A stretch of DNA of 64,000 nucleotides, from positions 940,217-1,004,216 of the forward strand of contig NZ_KE383991.1 in the NCBI RefSeq assembly GCF_000423225.1, written 5' to 3'. Made by a program: the position numbers and the translations under genes. The notes beneath the pieces are model-generated. The model was not told where the DNA came from. It did not search any database and was given only the letters and a program-made list of their open reading frames with translations. The stretch is from Kaistia adipata DSM 17808. GTDB taxonomy: Bacteria > Pseudomonadota > Alphaproteobacteria > Rhizobiales > Kaistiaceae. Shown here piece after piece: positions 19,068 through 27,243 of this stretch (position 1 is the first letter of the stretch; every line of letters starts with the position of its first letter).

Positions 19068-19487
19068 ATGATCCAGATTACTGACGACATCGTCCTCGAC
19101 GACAGCGAGATCGAGGAAAGCTTCATCCGCGCCTCGGGCCCCGGCGGGCAGAACGTCAACAAGGTCTCGAGCGCCGTGCAGCTGCGTTTCGACGCGCGTC
19201 GCTCGCGCGCGCTCTCGGATGCCGTGGCGGTGCGGCTGATGCGGCTCGCCGGCTCCAAACTGACCCAGGACGGCGTGATCGTCATCACGGCGCAGCGCTT
19301 CCGCGACCAGGCGAGAAACCGCGCCGACGCGCAGGAACGGCTCGCCGCCCTGATCCGCGAGGCGCTGGTGCCGCCGACGCCGCGCCGCGCCACCCGACCG
19401 ACGCTCGCCTCGAAGAAGCGCCGCCTGGAGGGCAAGGCGAAGCGCTCCAACGTCAAGACCATGCGCGGCAGCGTCAAGCTCGAATAG
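19068..19487 (+). CDS. arfB: Peptidyl-tRNA hydrolase ArfB (stalled-ribosome rescue)
   Basis: ArfB (YaeJ) enters the empty A site of stalled ribosomes and hydrolyses peptidyl-tRNA. The 139-residue protein has the catalytic GGQ at 26-28 (ASGPGGQNVNK) and the basic C-terminal tail that probes the mRNA channel (KKRRLEGKAKRSNVKTMRG), both needed for function. Length matches the family. No clear Shine-Dalgarno precedes the ATG. Confidence 0.92.
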   Translation: MIQITDDIVLDDSEIEESFIRASGPGGQNVNKVSSAVQLRFDARRSRALSDAVAVRLMRLAGSKLTQDGVIVITAQRFRDQARNRADAQERLAALIREALVPPTPRRATRPTLASKKRRLEGKAKRSNVKTMRGSVKLE

Positions 19488-19568
19488 CTCTCGCCAAATC
19501 AGGCGAAGGCGTGCAACATTTTGACGCGGCCCGCACATGGACCGGCTGGATCACGGGGAGCACGCCTC

Positions 19569-19823
19569 ATGGGCATCATCTGGACCATCATCATCGGCTT
19601 CGTCGCCGGCGTCATCGCCAAGTTCATCACGCCCGGCAGCAACGAGCCGAGCGGGTTCATCCTGACGGTCATCCTCGGCATCGCCGGCGCCTTCCTCGCC
19701 ACCTATCTCGGCCAGGCGGTCGGCTGGTACGGCCCGAACGACCAGGCCGGCTTCATCGGCGCCATCGTCGGCGCGGTGATCGTGCTCCTGATCTGGGGCG
19801 CAATCGTGCGCAAGCGCGCCTGA
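19569..19823 (+). CDS. GlsB/YeaQ/YmgE-family stress-response membrane protein
   Basis: An 84-residue inner-membrane protein with three Gly-rich hydrophobic segments: IIWTIIIGFVAGVIAKFI, ILTVILGIAGAFLATYLG and FIGAIVGAVIVLLIWG. This is the transglycosylase-associated (GlsB/YeaQ) family, often stress-induced; its molecular function is unknown. The ATG at 19569 is selected because family similarity begins there and GGGGA lies upstream. Confidence 0.85.
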   Translation: MGIIWTIIIGFVAGVIAKFITPGSNEPSGFILTVILGIAGAFLATYLGQAVGWYGPNDQAGFIGAIVGAVIVLLIWGAIVRKRA

Positions 19824-19864
19824 GAAGCGCGCCCGTCAACACCAACCCCAGGGGATGGCCGGGT

Positions 19865-20107
19865 TCAGCGACCGCGGCCGTCCGAATGGTGGCAATGATC
19901 GCGGACCGCCTCCGTGATCGGGCAATGTCCGGTCGCGCCACGATAGGCGAGGTAGGACCCCGTCCCCAGCGCCAGCAGCGACAAGAGCCGGTTGGGCCTT
20001 GGCTTCAGCGCCGCGGCGGCCAATATCAGACCGGCGACCACGGACACCACGCGCCCCTCGGTCGAGATTTCCGGAACGACTACGGGTGGTTTGGCCCGAA
20101 ACATCAT
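19865..20107 (-). CDS. DUF2892 (YgaP-like) small membrane protein
   Basis: An 80-residue protein with two hydrophobic segments (RVVSVVAGLILAAAAL and LLSLLALGTGSYLAYRG) ending in the DUF2892 signature TGHCP. YgaP-type versions may carry a rhodanese domain; this one does not. GGGAGAAA 5 nt upstream supports a start at 20107; in-frame ATGs farther upstream lack a site. It is convergent with the GlsB-like gene and divergent from the DUF72 gene. Confidence 0.72.
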   Translation of the reverse strand: MMFRAKPPVVVPEISTEGRVVSVVAGLILAAAALKPRPNRLLSLLALGTGSYLAYRGATGHCPITEAVRDHCHHSDGRGR

Positions 20108-20189
20108 CGTTTCTCCCATTGCTGACCAAGGTGAACGCGCGAGTGGCGTTCGCGTTCCCAATCGGAACGAGCAGACAGGAGCCTGAGCC

Positions 20190-20981
20190 ATGATCCGTGT
20201 CGGCATCGGCGGATGGACCTTCGAACCCTGGCGCGACAGCTTCTATCCGCCGGGCCTCGCCCAGAAGCGCGAGCTCGAGTATGCGAGCTCGAAACTGACC
20301 TCGATCGAGATCAACGGCACCTATTACGGCTCGCAGAAGCCCGAGAGCTTCCGCAAATGGGCCGAGGAGACGCCGGACGACTTCGTCTTCGCGCTGAAGG
20401 GGCCACGCTTCGCCACCAACCGCCGCGTGCTCGGCGAGGCGGGCGAGTCGATCGGACGCTTCTTCGACAGCGGCGTGACCGAGCTGGGCCCGAAGCTCGG
20501 GCCGATCAACTGGCAGTTCATGGCGACGAAGAAGTTCGACGCCGAGGATTTCGAAGCCTTCCTCAAGCTGCTGCCGAAATCCGTCGGCGGCCTCGCCATC
20601 CGCCACGTCGTCGAGGTCCGCCATCCGAGTTTCGAGACGCCCGATTTCATCGCGCTGGCGCGCCGGCATGGCGTCGCGGTGGTGGTGGCCGACTCGGACG
20701 ACTATCCACAGATTGCCGATCCGTCCGCCGATTTCGTCTATGCGCGGCTGCAAAACGCGTCCGAGGAAGAAAAAAACGGCTATCCGGAATCGGCCCTCGA
20801 CGCTTGGCGCCGCCGCGCCGAGGCCTGGGCATCCGGCGGCGTGCCCGAGGATCTGAAGCATGTCGCGGCGACGCCGGACAAGGCGCCGGCGCGCGACGTA
20901 TTCCTCTACATGATCAACGGCTTCAAGCCGAAGGCGCCCTTCGCCGCCATGGCCCTGATCGAGCGCCTCGGCGGCCGGTGA
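20190..20981 (+). CDS. DUF72 family TIM-barrel-like protein
   Basis: A 263-residue cytoplasmic protein of DUF72 (YecE-like). The N-terminal RVGIGGWTFEPWRDSFYP, the EINGTYYGSQ segment and the later VEVRHPSF are family signatures. The fold resembles TIM-barrel sugar isomerases and endonuclease IV, but no activity is established. AGGAG lies 9 nt before the ATG. Confidence 0.85.
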   Translation: MIRVGIGGWTFEPWRDSFYPPGLAQKRELEYASSKLTSIEINGTYYGSQKPESFRKWAEETPDDFVFALKGPRFATNRRVLGEAGESIGRFFDSGVTELGPKLGPINWQFMATKKFDAEDFEAFLKLLPKSVGGLAIRHVVEVRHPSFETPDFIALARRHGVAVVVADSDDYPQIADPSADFVYARLQNASEEEKNGYPESALDAWRRRAEAWASGGVPEDLKHVAATPDKAPARDVFLYMINGFKPKAPFAAMALIERLGGR

Positions 20982-21164
20982 TCCGCGTCCGACGATCGAA
21001 TCGATCGCGCCGTCCGGACGCGATTGCATTCGGTTGCGCTGTTTTTGTGAACAATCGCACGCCCAAATCTCGCCCTTTTCCACTGTTGGATAAACAGCCA
21101 GCGAAACTTGTTTCCGTTTTGGGTGCAAACCGCGTCGGCGAACGCGACAACGAAGAGATCTAGC

Positions 21165-21563
21165 GTGCAGGTTCAATTGCGTATCGCGGCCGTCACGGCC
21201 GCCCTGGTTGCCGCGGGTGCGGCCCTCTCCTTCGGAGCCCAGCCGGCCGAAGCCGGCACCCAGTGCGGGCGGGCCTCGTGGTATCAGCTGGGCGGAAAGA
21301 CCGCGAGCGGCGAGCGCAACAATCCCAACGCCATGACGGCGGCCCACCGCCGCCTGCCCTTCGGCACCCGCGTCCGGGTCGAAAACCTCTCCAACGGCAA
21401 GTTCGTCGTCGTCCGCATCAATGACCGCGGCCCCTTCACCGGCGGCCGCGTGATCGACGTCTCCCGCGCCGCGGCCAAGCAGCTCGGCATGATCAATTCC
21501 GGCACCGCCAAGGTGCGCCTGGTCGTCGATGGCGCCGCCATGAAGGGCGCCTGCCCGGCCTGA
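21165..21563 (+). CDS. RlpA-family septal ring lytic transglycosylase-like protein
   Basis: A 132-residue exported protein with a signal peptide (about 1-27, ending A-E-A) and the RlpA double-psi beta-barrel ([14 protein letters not shown], then [15 protein letters not shown]). RlpA proteins cut glycan strands lacking stem peptides; this short form has no SPOR domain, so it would not be drawn to the septum by denuded glycan. A GTG at 21165 is preferred because the signal peptide starts there; an ATG at 21108 is in frame. Confidence 0.8.
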   Translation: MQVQLRIAAVTAALVAAGAALSFGAQPAEAGTQCGRASWYQLGGKTASGERNNPNAMTAAHRRLPFGTRVRVENLSNGKFVVVRINDRGPFTGGRVIDVSRAAAKQLGMINSGTAKVRLVVDGAAMKGACPA

Positions 21564-21608
21564 GGCCGGCCAAACCAGCCTCCCTGCCTTTGATCGGTGA
21601 CGGCGGGA

Positions 21609-22676
21609 CTAGGTCCCGTCCAGCGCCACGGCCTTGACCAACGCGGTGACGGCGACGCCGGGGGCGAGCTCCAGCTCGCGCACCGCATCGCGCGTCACCC
21701 TGGCCAGCATCGGGCTGCCGCCCGCATCGAGCCGGACGCCGACCTCGGCGCCCTCCCCTTCGGCCATCGCGACCACGCGGGCCGCAAGCCGGTTGCGCAC
21801 CGAAAGGCGGCCCGGCTCGCCGACCGCGAGCACCACGTCCCGCGCGCGGACACGAACGCGCGCGCGCCCCCCGACGGCGATGTCGAGATGCGGCACGGTC
21901 AGGGGGCCGGCCGGATGCTCCAGCCGCGTCACGCCGGCCGCCCGGTCCTGCGCCACGACGATCGCCTCCAGCACGGCGCCATCCTCCCAGTCACTCACCG
22001 CCTCGAGATGGGCGAACACCTCGCTGACGGGCCCGAGCGCCGCGACCCGGCCATTATCGATCAGCGCCACCGCATCAGCGAGCCGCGCCACTTCCTCGAC
22101 CGAATGGCTGACATAGACGATCGGCAGGCGCTTCGCGTCGCGCAGCCGCTCGATATAGGGCAGGATCTCCGCCTTGCGGGCGCGGTCGAGCGCCGCCAGC
22201 GGCTCGTCCATCAGCAGGCAGTCGGGGCTGGCCAGCAGCGCCCGGCCGATCGCCACGCGCTGCTTCTCGCCGCCGGAGAGGTCGCGCGGCCTTCGGCCGA
22301 GCAGCGGGCCGATGCCGAGCAGGTCGACGACCTCGTCGAGCGTGCCCCAGCGGCGCGCCTTCGGCGTCAGCCAGCGGCCATACAGCAGGTTGGAGCGCAC
22401 GGAGAGATGCGGGAACAGCCGCCCCTCCTGGAAGACATAGCCGATGCGCCGCCGCCCGGCCGGAACGAAGACGCCGTTCGCCGTGTCGACCAGCGTGCGG
22501 CCGTCGAGCACGATGCGGCCGCTGTCGGGCCGGGCGAGGCCGGCGATCAGGTTTACGAGCGAGGTCTTGCCGGATCCGGAGCGACCGAACAGCGCCGTCA
22601 CGCCCGCTCCCGTCTCGAGCGCGACATCGAGGGTGAAGCCGCCGAGCTTCTTCTGGACCGCGATCGAGAGCGTCAC
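21609..22676 (-). CDS. modC: Molybdate ABC transporter ATP-binding protein ModC
   Basis: Energises molybdate import with ModA and ModB. The 355-residue protein has Walker A GRSGSGKT at about 31-38, the signature DLSGGEKQRVAIGRAL, Walker B LLMDEPLAALD, and a C-terminal TOBE/Mop regulatory domain (from about residue 285). The start codon overlaps the modB stop by 4 bp (ATGA), indicating translational coupling. It is the last gene of the operon read leftward. Confidence 0.93.
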   Translation of the reverse strand: MTLSIAVQKKLGGFTLDVALETGAGVTALFGRSGSGKTSLVNLIAGLARPDSGRIVLDGRTLVDTANGVFVPAGRRRIGYVFQEGRLFPHLSVRSNLLYGRWLTPKARRWGTLDEVVDLLGIGPLLGRRPRDLSGGEKQRVAIGRALLASPDCLLMDEPLAALDRARKAEILPYIERLRDAKRLPIVYVSHSVEEVARLADAVALIDNGRVAALGPVSEVFAHLEAVSDWEDGAVLEAIVVAQDRAAGVTRLEHPAGPLTVPHLDIAVGGRARVRVRARDVVLAVGEPGRLSVRNRLAARVVAMAEGEGAEVGVRLDAGGSPMLARVTRDAVRELELAPGVAVTALVKAVALDGT

Positions 22677-23368
22677 GTCACGCCGCCCCGCGCCATGCGG
22701 CGCGCGATCAGCTCGGAGAGGATGAGGGCCGCGAACGAGATCGCGACCGAGATCAGCGTCAGGCGGAGCGCGGCGGCGTCGCCGTCCGGCGTCTGGATCA
22801 GCGCGTAGATCGCGGACGGCATGGTCTGCGTCTCGCCGGGGATGTTGGAGACGAAGGTGATGGTGGCGCCGAATTCGCCGAGCGCGCGGGCGAAGCAGAG
22901 CACGATGCCGGCGAGGATGCCCGGCAGCGCCAGCGGCAGCGTCACGCTCAGGAAGACGATGGCGCGGCCCGCGCCGAGGGTAGCGGCCGCCTGCTCCAGC
23001 TTGCGGTCGATGCTCTCGATCGAGAGCCGGATCGCTCGCACCATCAGCGGAAAGCCCATCACGCCGCAGGCGAGCGCCGCACCGGTCCAGCGAAAGGCGA
23101 AGACAAGGCCGAAGGTCTGTTCGAAAAACGCGCCGAGCGGTCCCTTGCGGCCGAAGGCGAGCAGCAGCAGGAAGCCGGTGACGACCGGCGGCATCACCAG
23201 CGGCAGGTGCACGAGGCCGTCGAGCAGGGTGCGGCCGGGAAAGCGCCCCCGCGCCAGCAGGAGCGCGACGGCGATGCCGAACGGCAACGCGACCAGCGTT
23301 GCCACCGTCGACACCTTGAGGCTGAGCCAGATCGCGGTCAGCTCTTCGGGCGAGAGATAGTCAGACAT
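22673..23368 (-). CDS. modB: Molybdate ABC transporter permease ModB
   Basis: A 231-residue inner-membrane permease with five or six helices and the EAA-type loop around ATLGAGRAIVFLSVTLPLAL, which contacts ModC. It opens with LSPEELTAIWLSLKVST, as ModB proteins do. The ATG at 23368 matches the family start. It lies 78 bp after the molybdopterin-fold gene and overlaps modC by 4 bp. Confidence 0.92.
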   Translation of the reverse strand: MSDYLSPEELTAIWLSLKVSTVATLVALPFGIAVALLLARGRFPGRTLLDGLVHLPLVMPPVVTGFLLLLAFGRKGPLGAFFEQTFGLVFAFRWTGAALACGVMGFPLMVRAIRLSIESIDRKLEQAAATLGAGRAIVFLSVTLPLALPGILAGIVLCFARALGEFGATITFVSNIPGETQTMPSAIYALIQTPDGDAAALRLTLISVAISFAALILSELIARRMARGGVT

Positions 23369-23446
23369 CGACGAACCCGGCGGGCCGGGGCTGCATGGGC
23401 CGGGCCCGGCGCGCCTGAACCGGCGCGGCACGGCAAGGGTGGCGGT

Positions 23447-23968
23447 TCATTTCACCTCGATACGAACGACGTCGCGAACGTTGCGGCCGCCATGCGCGTC
23501 GCCGGGAACGATCAGGCGCAGCGAACCGGCGGACGACGGCGGCTGGCCGCCCTGATAGGCGAGGATGACCACCTTGCCGGCATAATGCGGATCGATCTCA
23601 CCCAGCGCCAGCGCCACGGAATAACCATCCCGCCCCGTCACCAACAGCGTGCGGCGCAGATCGCCGTTCTTGCCCGCGCCGGCCTGCAGACCGGCCATCT
23701 GGACGAGATCCCAGAGCAGGGCGCCGACATAGGCGCCCTGCTCGCGCCCCTTGCCCGTCGCGACGTCGACGACGACGGCGATCCGGGGCAGCGACTGGAA
23801 GGTCGCGGCGTCGAGGGCGAGCGTCTGGCGCACGGCCCCGTCGAGCCGTGCGGCATCCTCGGCGGAGGCAGGAAAGGCCGCGCCGGCGAGAAGCGCCAGC
23901 GCGAAAAGGACGGGAGCGGCCCGATGGAGGGGGCCGGCCGGCAGTCGGCATGCATCGGGCCGCTCCAC
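23447..23968 (-). CDS. Small exported protein with molybdopterin-oxidoreductase-like fold
   Basis: A 173-residue protein (GTG start) with a signal peptide (about 18-36, ending in A-S-A). The mature part resembles a short sulfite-oxidase-type molybdopterin-binding domain: a Gly-rich YVGALLWDLVQMAGL, LVTGRDGYSVALALGEIDP and RLIVPGDAHGGRNVRDVVRIEV. The Mo-ligand Cys of full enzymes is absent; the mature chain has no Cys. It may therefore bind cofactor or substrate without catalysis. Its place between the Mop and modB genes ties it to molybdenum handling. Function is unknown. Confidence 0.7.
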   Translation of the reverse strand: MERPDACRLPAGPLHRAAPVLFALALLAGAAFPASAEDAARLDGAVRQTLALDAATFQSLPRIAVVVDVATGKGREQGAYVGALLWDLVQMAGLQAGAGKNGDLRRTLLVTGRDGYSVALALGEIDPHYAGKVVILAYQGGQPPSSAGSLRLIVPGDAHGGRNVRDVVRIEVK

Positions 23969-23980
23969 GTCAGGCGCCGG

Positions 23981-24187
23981 TCACTTGCCGATCATGACGT
24001 CGGACGCTTTGATCACGGCCGCCGCCTTGTCGCCGACCTTGAGGGCGAGATCGTCGACCGCCTCGTTGGTGATCGACGAGGTGATCACCAGGCCGTGGCC
24101 GATGTCGATTTTGACCCGGGCTGTCGTCTGGCCCTTTTCGACCGCGACGATGGTGCCGTCGAGCTGGTTGCGCGCGCTGAGCTTCAT
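23981..24187 (-). CDS. mop: Stand-alone Mop (TOBE) molybdate-binding protein, molbindin
   Basis: A 68-residue single Mop domain (SARNQLDGTIVAVEKGQTTA, then ASDVMIGK). Molbindins oligomerise and store molybdate or tungstate at subunit interfaces. The start follows modA by 5 bp, and the next gene follows by 12 bp, so it is within the operon. Because ModE here lacks Mop domains, this protein is a candidate molybdate sensor for it; that is inference. Confidence 0.88.
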   Translation of the reverse strand: MKLSARNQLDGTIVAVEKGQTTARVKIDIGHGLVITSSITNEAVDDLALKVGDKAAAVIKASDVMIGK

Positions 24188-24192
24188 GGCGC

Positions 24193-25002
24193 CTACCCCT
24201 GACCGCCGAGAACCGTGAAACCCTGTCCCTCGAAGTTCGGCTTCGCTTCCGGCGTCACCAGCCAGTCGAGGAATGCCTTCGCGTCGGCGTTGCTCGAGGC
24301 GGCGACCCGCGCGACCGGATAGACGATCGCCGGATGGGTGTTCTCCGGGAAGGTCCCGACCACCTTCACGTCCGGCTCGGCATGCGCGTCGGTGCCGTAG
24401 ACGATGCCGAACGGCGCCTCGCCCTTGGCGACGAAGGCGAGCGCGGCGCGGACATTGTCGGCCTGGGCGACATGCGGCTGGACGGAGTCCCAGACGCCGA
24501 GCGCCGCCAGCGCCGCCTTGCCATACTTGCCGGCCGGCACGGAATCGATGCTGGCCATGGCGAGCTTGCCGTCGGCGCCGAGCGCATCGGCCAGCGGGAG
24601 GTCCTTGGCGATCTCGAGCGTCGCGGTCGAATCCTTCGGCGCGACCAGGACCAGCGTGTTGCCGAGCAGCGTGACGCGGGTCGCCGGGTCGATCAGGTCC
24701 TTCTTCGCCAGATAGTCCATCCAGTCGAGATCGGCGGAGAAGAAGATGTCGGCCGGGGCGCCCGCCTCGATCTGCTTGGCGAGCTGCGACGAGCCGGCAT
24801 AGCTGATCGTCAACGACTTGCCGGTCTTCTCCTTGTAGGCCGCGGCTGCGCTGTCGAGCGCGTTCTTCAGGCTGGCGGCGGCGAAGATGGTGACGTCGGC
24901 GGCCTGCGCGGTCGCGGCGGCGAAGGGCGCAACCAGCGGCGCTGCGAGGAAGGCAAGGCTACCGAGCAGAACGAGCCCGCGCCGAAAGCGATTGATCGAC
25001 AT
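24193..25002 (-). CDS. modA: Molybdate-binding periplasmic protein ModA
   Basis: The periplasmic receptor for the ModBC importer. The 269-residue precursor has a signal peptide (about 1-34, ending AQA) and the ModA signature VTIFAAASLKNALD, where the Ser contacts molybdate, followed by YAGSSQLAKQIEAGAPADIF. GGGAG lies upstream of the ATG. It is the first gene of the operon modA-mop-(molybdopterin-fold)-modB-modC. A ModE-like inverted repeat lies 21-44 bp upstream. Confidence 0.94.
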   Translation of the reverse strand: MSINRFRRGLVLLGSLAFLAAPLVAPFAAATAQAADVTIFAAASLKNALDSAAAAYKEKTGKSLTISYAGSSQLAKQIEAGAPADIFFSADLDWMDYLAKKDLIDPATRVTLLGNTLVLVAPKDSTATLEIAKDLPLADALGADGKLAMASIDSVPAGKYGKAALAALGVWDSVQPHVAQADNVRAALAFVAKGEAPFGIVYGTDAHAEPDVKVVGTFPENTHPAIVYPVARVAASSNADAKAFLDWLVTPEAKPNFEGQGFTVLGGQG

Positions 25003-25022
25003 AGTTCTCTCCCATTGATCCT

Positions 25023-25046
25023 CGATATTTCTGCACGGAAATGTCG
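25023..25046 (-). promoter_or_regulatory. Candidate Mo-box (ModE operator) ahead of modA
   Basis: Arms CGATATTTC (25023-25031) and GAAATGTCG (25038-25046) form an inverted repeat with one mismatch and a 6-bp spacer. ModE boxes are AT-rich dyads flanked by CG with 6-7 bp spacers, and this one lies just upstream of the modA ribosome site, where repression would block the operon. The match to known boxes is by recollection of the general form only. Confidence 0.5.
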
Positions 25047-25156
25047 CTCAATCAACGGCCCGCCGATCGCTTTCGGTGATCGATGCCGCACGAATTGGAA
25101 TTGGACGTCGCCGCGCCGACCCGGCTAGCCTGCCGGCGACGCTCGGGGAAAGAACC

Positions 25157-25777
25157 ATGGCCGGCACCTACACGCTCTATTCGATGCAGTTCTCGGGCAA
25201 TTGCTACAAGGCGCGCCTCGCCATGCACGAACTCGCCATCCCGTTCCGCATCGTCGATTTCAAGAAGGGCGACGGCCAGACCACCAGCCCGGACTTCCTG
25301 GCGCTGAACCCGAACGCCCAGGTGCCGCTGCTCGTCCTGCCCGATGGCCGGCCGCTGGCGGAATCGAACGCCATGCTGCTGCACCTCGCCGAAGGCACCG
25401 CCCTGCTCCCCGCCGATTCCTACGACCGCGCGCTCTGCTACCAGTGGCTGTTCTTCGAGCAGTACAGCCACGAGCCGGTGATCGCGGTGGCGCGCAACTG
25501 GCTCCGCTACATCCCCGGCGGCCGCGAGACCATGGCGCACCGGATCGAGGAGTGGCAGCAGAAGGGCAACCGCGTGCTGACGGTCATGGACGACTGGCTG
25601 AAGGCGCACGCCTTCTTTGCCGGCGAACATTTCTCGGTCGCCGACATCGCGCTCTACGCCTACACCCATGTCGCCGAGGAAGCGGATTACGACCTCGGCC
25701 GCTATCCGGCGATCCGGGACTGGCTGGCGCGCGTGGCAGCACGGCCGCGCCATGTCGGGCTCGACTGGCGCCCCTGA
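25157..25777 (+). CDS. Glutathione S-transferase family protein
   Basis: A 206-residue two-domain GST. The thioredoxin-like N domain begins YTLYSMQFSGNCYKARLAM, with the catalytic Ser/Cys region, has the cis-Pro segment NPNAQVPLLVLPDGRPLAES, where Glu-Ser binds the gamma-glutamyl group, and is followed by an all-helical C domain with FSVADIALYAYTHVA. Substrate is unknown. GGGGAAAG precedes the ATG at 25157. Confidence 0.87.
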   Translation: MAGTYTLYSMQFSGNCYKARLAMHELAIPFRIVDFKKGDGQTTSPDFLALNPNAQVPLLVLPDGRPLAESNAMLLHLAEGTALLPADSYDRALCYQWLFFEQYSHEPVIAVARNWLRYIPGGRETMAHRIEEWQQKGNRVLTVMDDWLKAHAFFAGEHFSVADIALYAYTHVAEEADYDLGRYPAIRDWLARVAARPRHVGLDWRP

Positions 25778-25987
25778 CCCTGCGCCATCCGTCAGTGACC
25801 GTCGTCACAGACGCGGTGCCGATCCGGGCCTAGCAAGCCCGGATTCAGGCATTTTTAACACTGATTCCGACTTCTCATTTTGGCCACCACAAATGCCGCG
25901 CATGGCCACAATCCATCCGGACCGCTGCCGTAGTCCGGGCCCTGAATAGGGGCGTGGGACGGGCGACTCTGGATAGACCGACGAGAC

Positions 25988-26239
25988 ATGATGATGAGCA
26001 CGAACGACACAACCAGCCATGGACGCCCGCGCCGCGAGACCGCCGCGCGCGGCGCCTTCTACGTCTGGATCGCCGCCTACGCGGCCGTGACCATCGCCAT
26101 CGCCACGATCCATGGTTTCGGCGGCACGCCGTCGCGCGCCGGCGAAGTCCAGGCGCGCCAGGATGCCGCCGCCCATCCGCTCGACCCGACGCCGGTCGGC
26201 TCGATCCATCCCGTCATCCGCGCCGGAACGGGGAGCTGA
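25988..26239 (+). CDS. Hypothetical single-pass membrane protein
   Basis: An 83-residue protein with a charged N terminus, one hydrophobic helix (FYVWIAAYAAVTIAIATIHG) and a polar Pro-rich C tail. No domain is recognised. No good ribosome site precedes the triple ATG, so the exact start among the first three Met is open. A short reading frame begins 4 bp after the stop. Confidence 0.5.
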   Translation: MMMSTNDTTSHGRPRRETAARGAFYVWIAAYAAVTIAIATIHGFGGTPSRAGEVQARQDAAAHPLDPTPVGSIHPVIRAGTGS

Positions 26240-26243
26240 TCCC

Positions 26244-26387
26244 ATGCGACACCGCCTGCCCCATCCGCCGCAGCGCGTCGCGATCCGCCGGTCGCCGGCC
26301 GCGGGCGAGCGTCGCCGCCATCACGACGACGGCTTCGAGATCGAGCAGTTCTGGCTGGCCGCGCCGCTCAGAATTTGTGAAAGATGA
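26244..26387 (+). CDS. Doubtful 47-residue reading frame
   Basis: A short frame beginning 4 bp after the previous stop, with GGGGAG about 11 nt upstream. The product is Arg/His/Pro-rich (basic) and its end overlaps the convergent DUF486 gene by 20 bp. No domain is seen; it may be chance in high-GC DNA. Confidence 0.22.
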   Translation: MRHRLPHPPQRVAIRRSPAAGERRRHHDDGFEIEQFWLAAPLRICER

Positions 26388-26721
26388 AGGCGGCGCCGCC
26401 GGCGATCATCGCGAAGCCGACGAGATGGTTCCAGCCGAGCGGCTCCTTCAGGTAGAGCCACGAGAACAGCGCGAAGACGACGAGGGTGATCACTTCCTGC
26501 ATCGTCTTCAGCTGCGCCGCCGAATAGACGCCGTGGCCGATGCGATTGGCCGGCACGGCCAGGCAGTATTCGAACAGCGCGATGAACCAGCTGATCAGGA
26601 TCACCTTGACCAGCAGCGTGTTCGGGAACTTCAGGTGCCAGTACCACGCCGACGTCATGAAGACGTTGGAGATGACGAGCAGGACGATCGGCGCGATCGC
26701 CGGCGAAAGCAGGTTCGGCAT
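26368..26721 (-). CDS. DMT-family (DUF486) small membrane protein
   Basis: A 117-residue protein with four predicted helices, typical of DUF486 (SISTKFAxxW-like) proteins, here VISNVFMTSAWYWHLKF, ISWFIALFEYCLAVPANRIG, and a C-terminal FAMIAGGAAFIFHKF. The family is related to small drug/metabolite transporters, but function is unknown. The ATG at 26721 is where similarity starts; the reading frame continues far upstream without meaning. Confidence 0.83.
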   Translation of the reverse strand: MPNLLSPAIAPIVLLVISNVFMTSAWYWHLKFPNTLLVKVILISWFIALFEYCLAVPANRIGHGVYSAAQLKTMQEVITLVVFALFSWLYLKEPLGWNHLVGFAMIAGGAAFIFHKF

Positions 26722-26886
26722 GGTGGGGCCCTGAATGAGGAGGATGGCGGCGCGCACTCTGCCCGCGCCGTCACCGCCGTCAAGATGTCTTCGCTCGCGG
26801 GAACGCGGCCACCGCCCGGCGACGAGCCGGCTTCCTTTTCCGCCGCGTTCGGCTAGGGTCGCCGGCGACCATGAAGGGACTTGGCC

Positions 26887-27165
26887 ATGCCGTTGACGAC
26901 CGAAGAGAAGATGCTGATCGAGATGCGCGTGGCGAATGAGAGCCCGAGCACGGCGACGGCCTATCTGCTCTGGATCTTTCTGTGGTTCGTCTCGGCGCAC
27001 CGCTTCTATCTCGGCCGCCCCGGCAGCGCGATCCTGCAGATCCTCTGCTTCTTCATCGTCATCGGTTTCGTCTGGGTGCTGATCGACGCCTTCCTGATTC
27101 CCGGCATGATCCGCGACAAGCAGGACGAGATCCGCCGCCGGCTGGAACGCGCCGCGATTCCGTAG
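26887..27165 (+). CDS. TM2 domain-containing protein
   Basis: A 92-residue protein with two helices joined by a short loop: TAYLLWIFLWFVSAHRFYLG, then ILQILCFFIVIGFVWVLIDAF, the TM2 signature with HRFYLGR between. The C-terminal tail is charged and helical. Function of bacterial TM2 proteins is unknown. AAGGGA lies about 7 nt before the ATG at 26887; a TTG 6 nt upstream is in frame but less likely. Confidence 0.85.
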   Translation: MPLTTEEKMLIEMRVANESPSTATAYLLWIFLWFVSAHRFYLGRPGSAILQILCFFIVIGFVWVLIDAFLIPGMIRDKQDEIRRRLERAAIP

Positions 27166-27243
27166 GGGCGCGTCGCGTCTGGACAAGCCGGGCTCGCGCA
27201 TCCTAGCCTCGCGCTTCCCGCCATCCAGCCCGGACGCCACGCC

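Noticed and set aside
21597-22808. A 403-codon open frame opposite modC
   Set aside because: Same antisense effect; composition is dominated by Arg, Ala and Asp and there is no start site or family.
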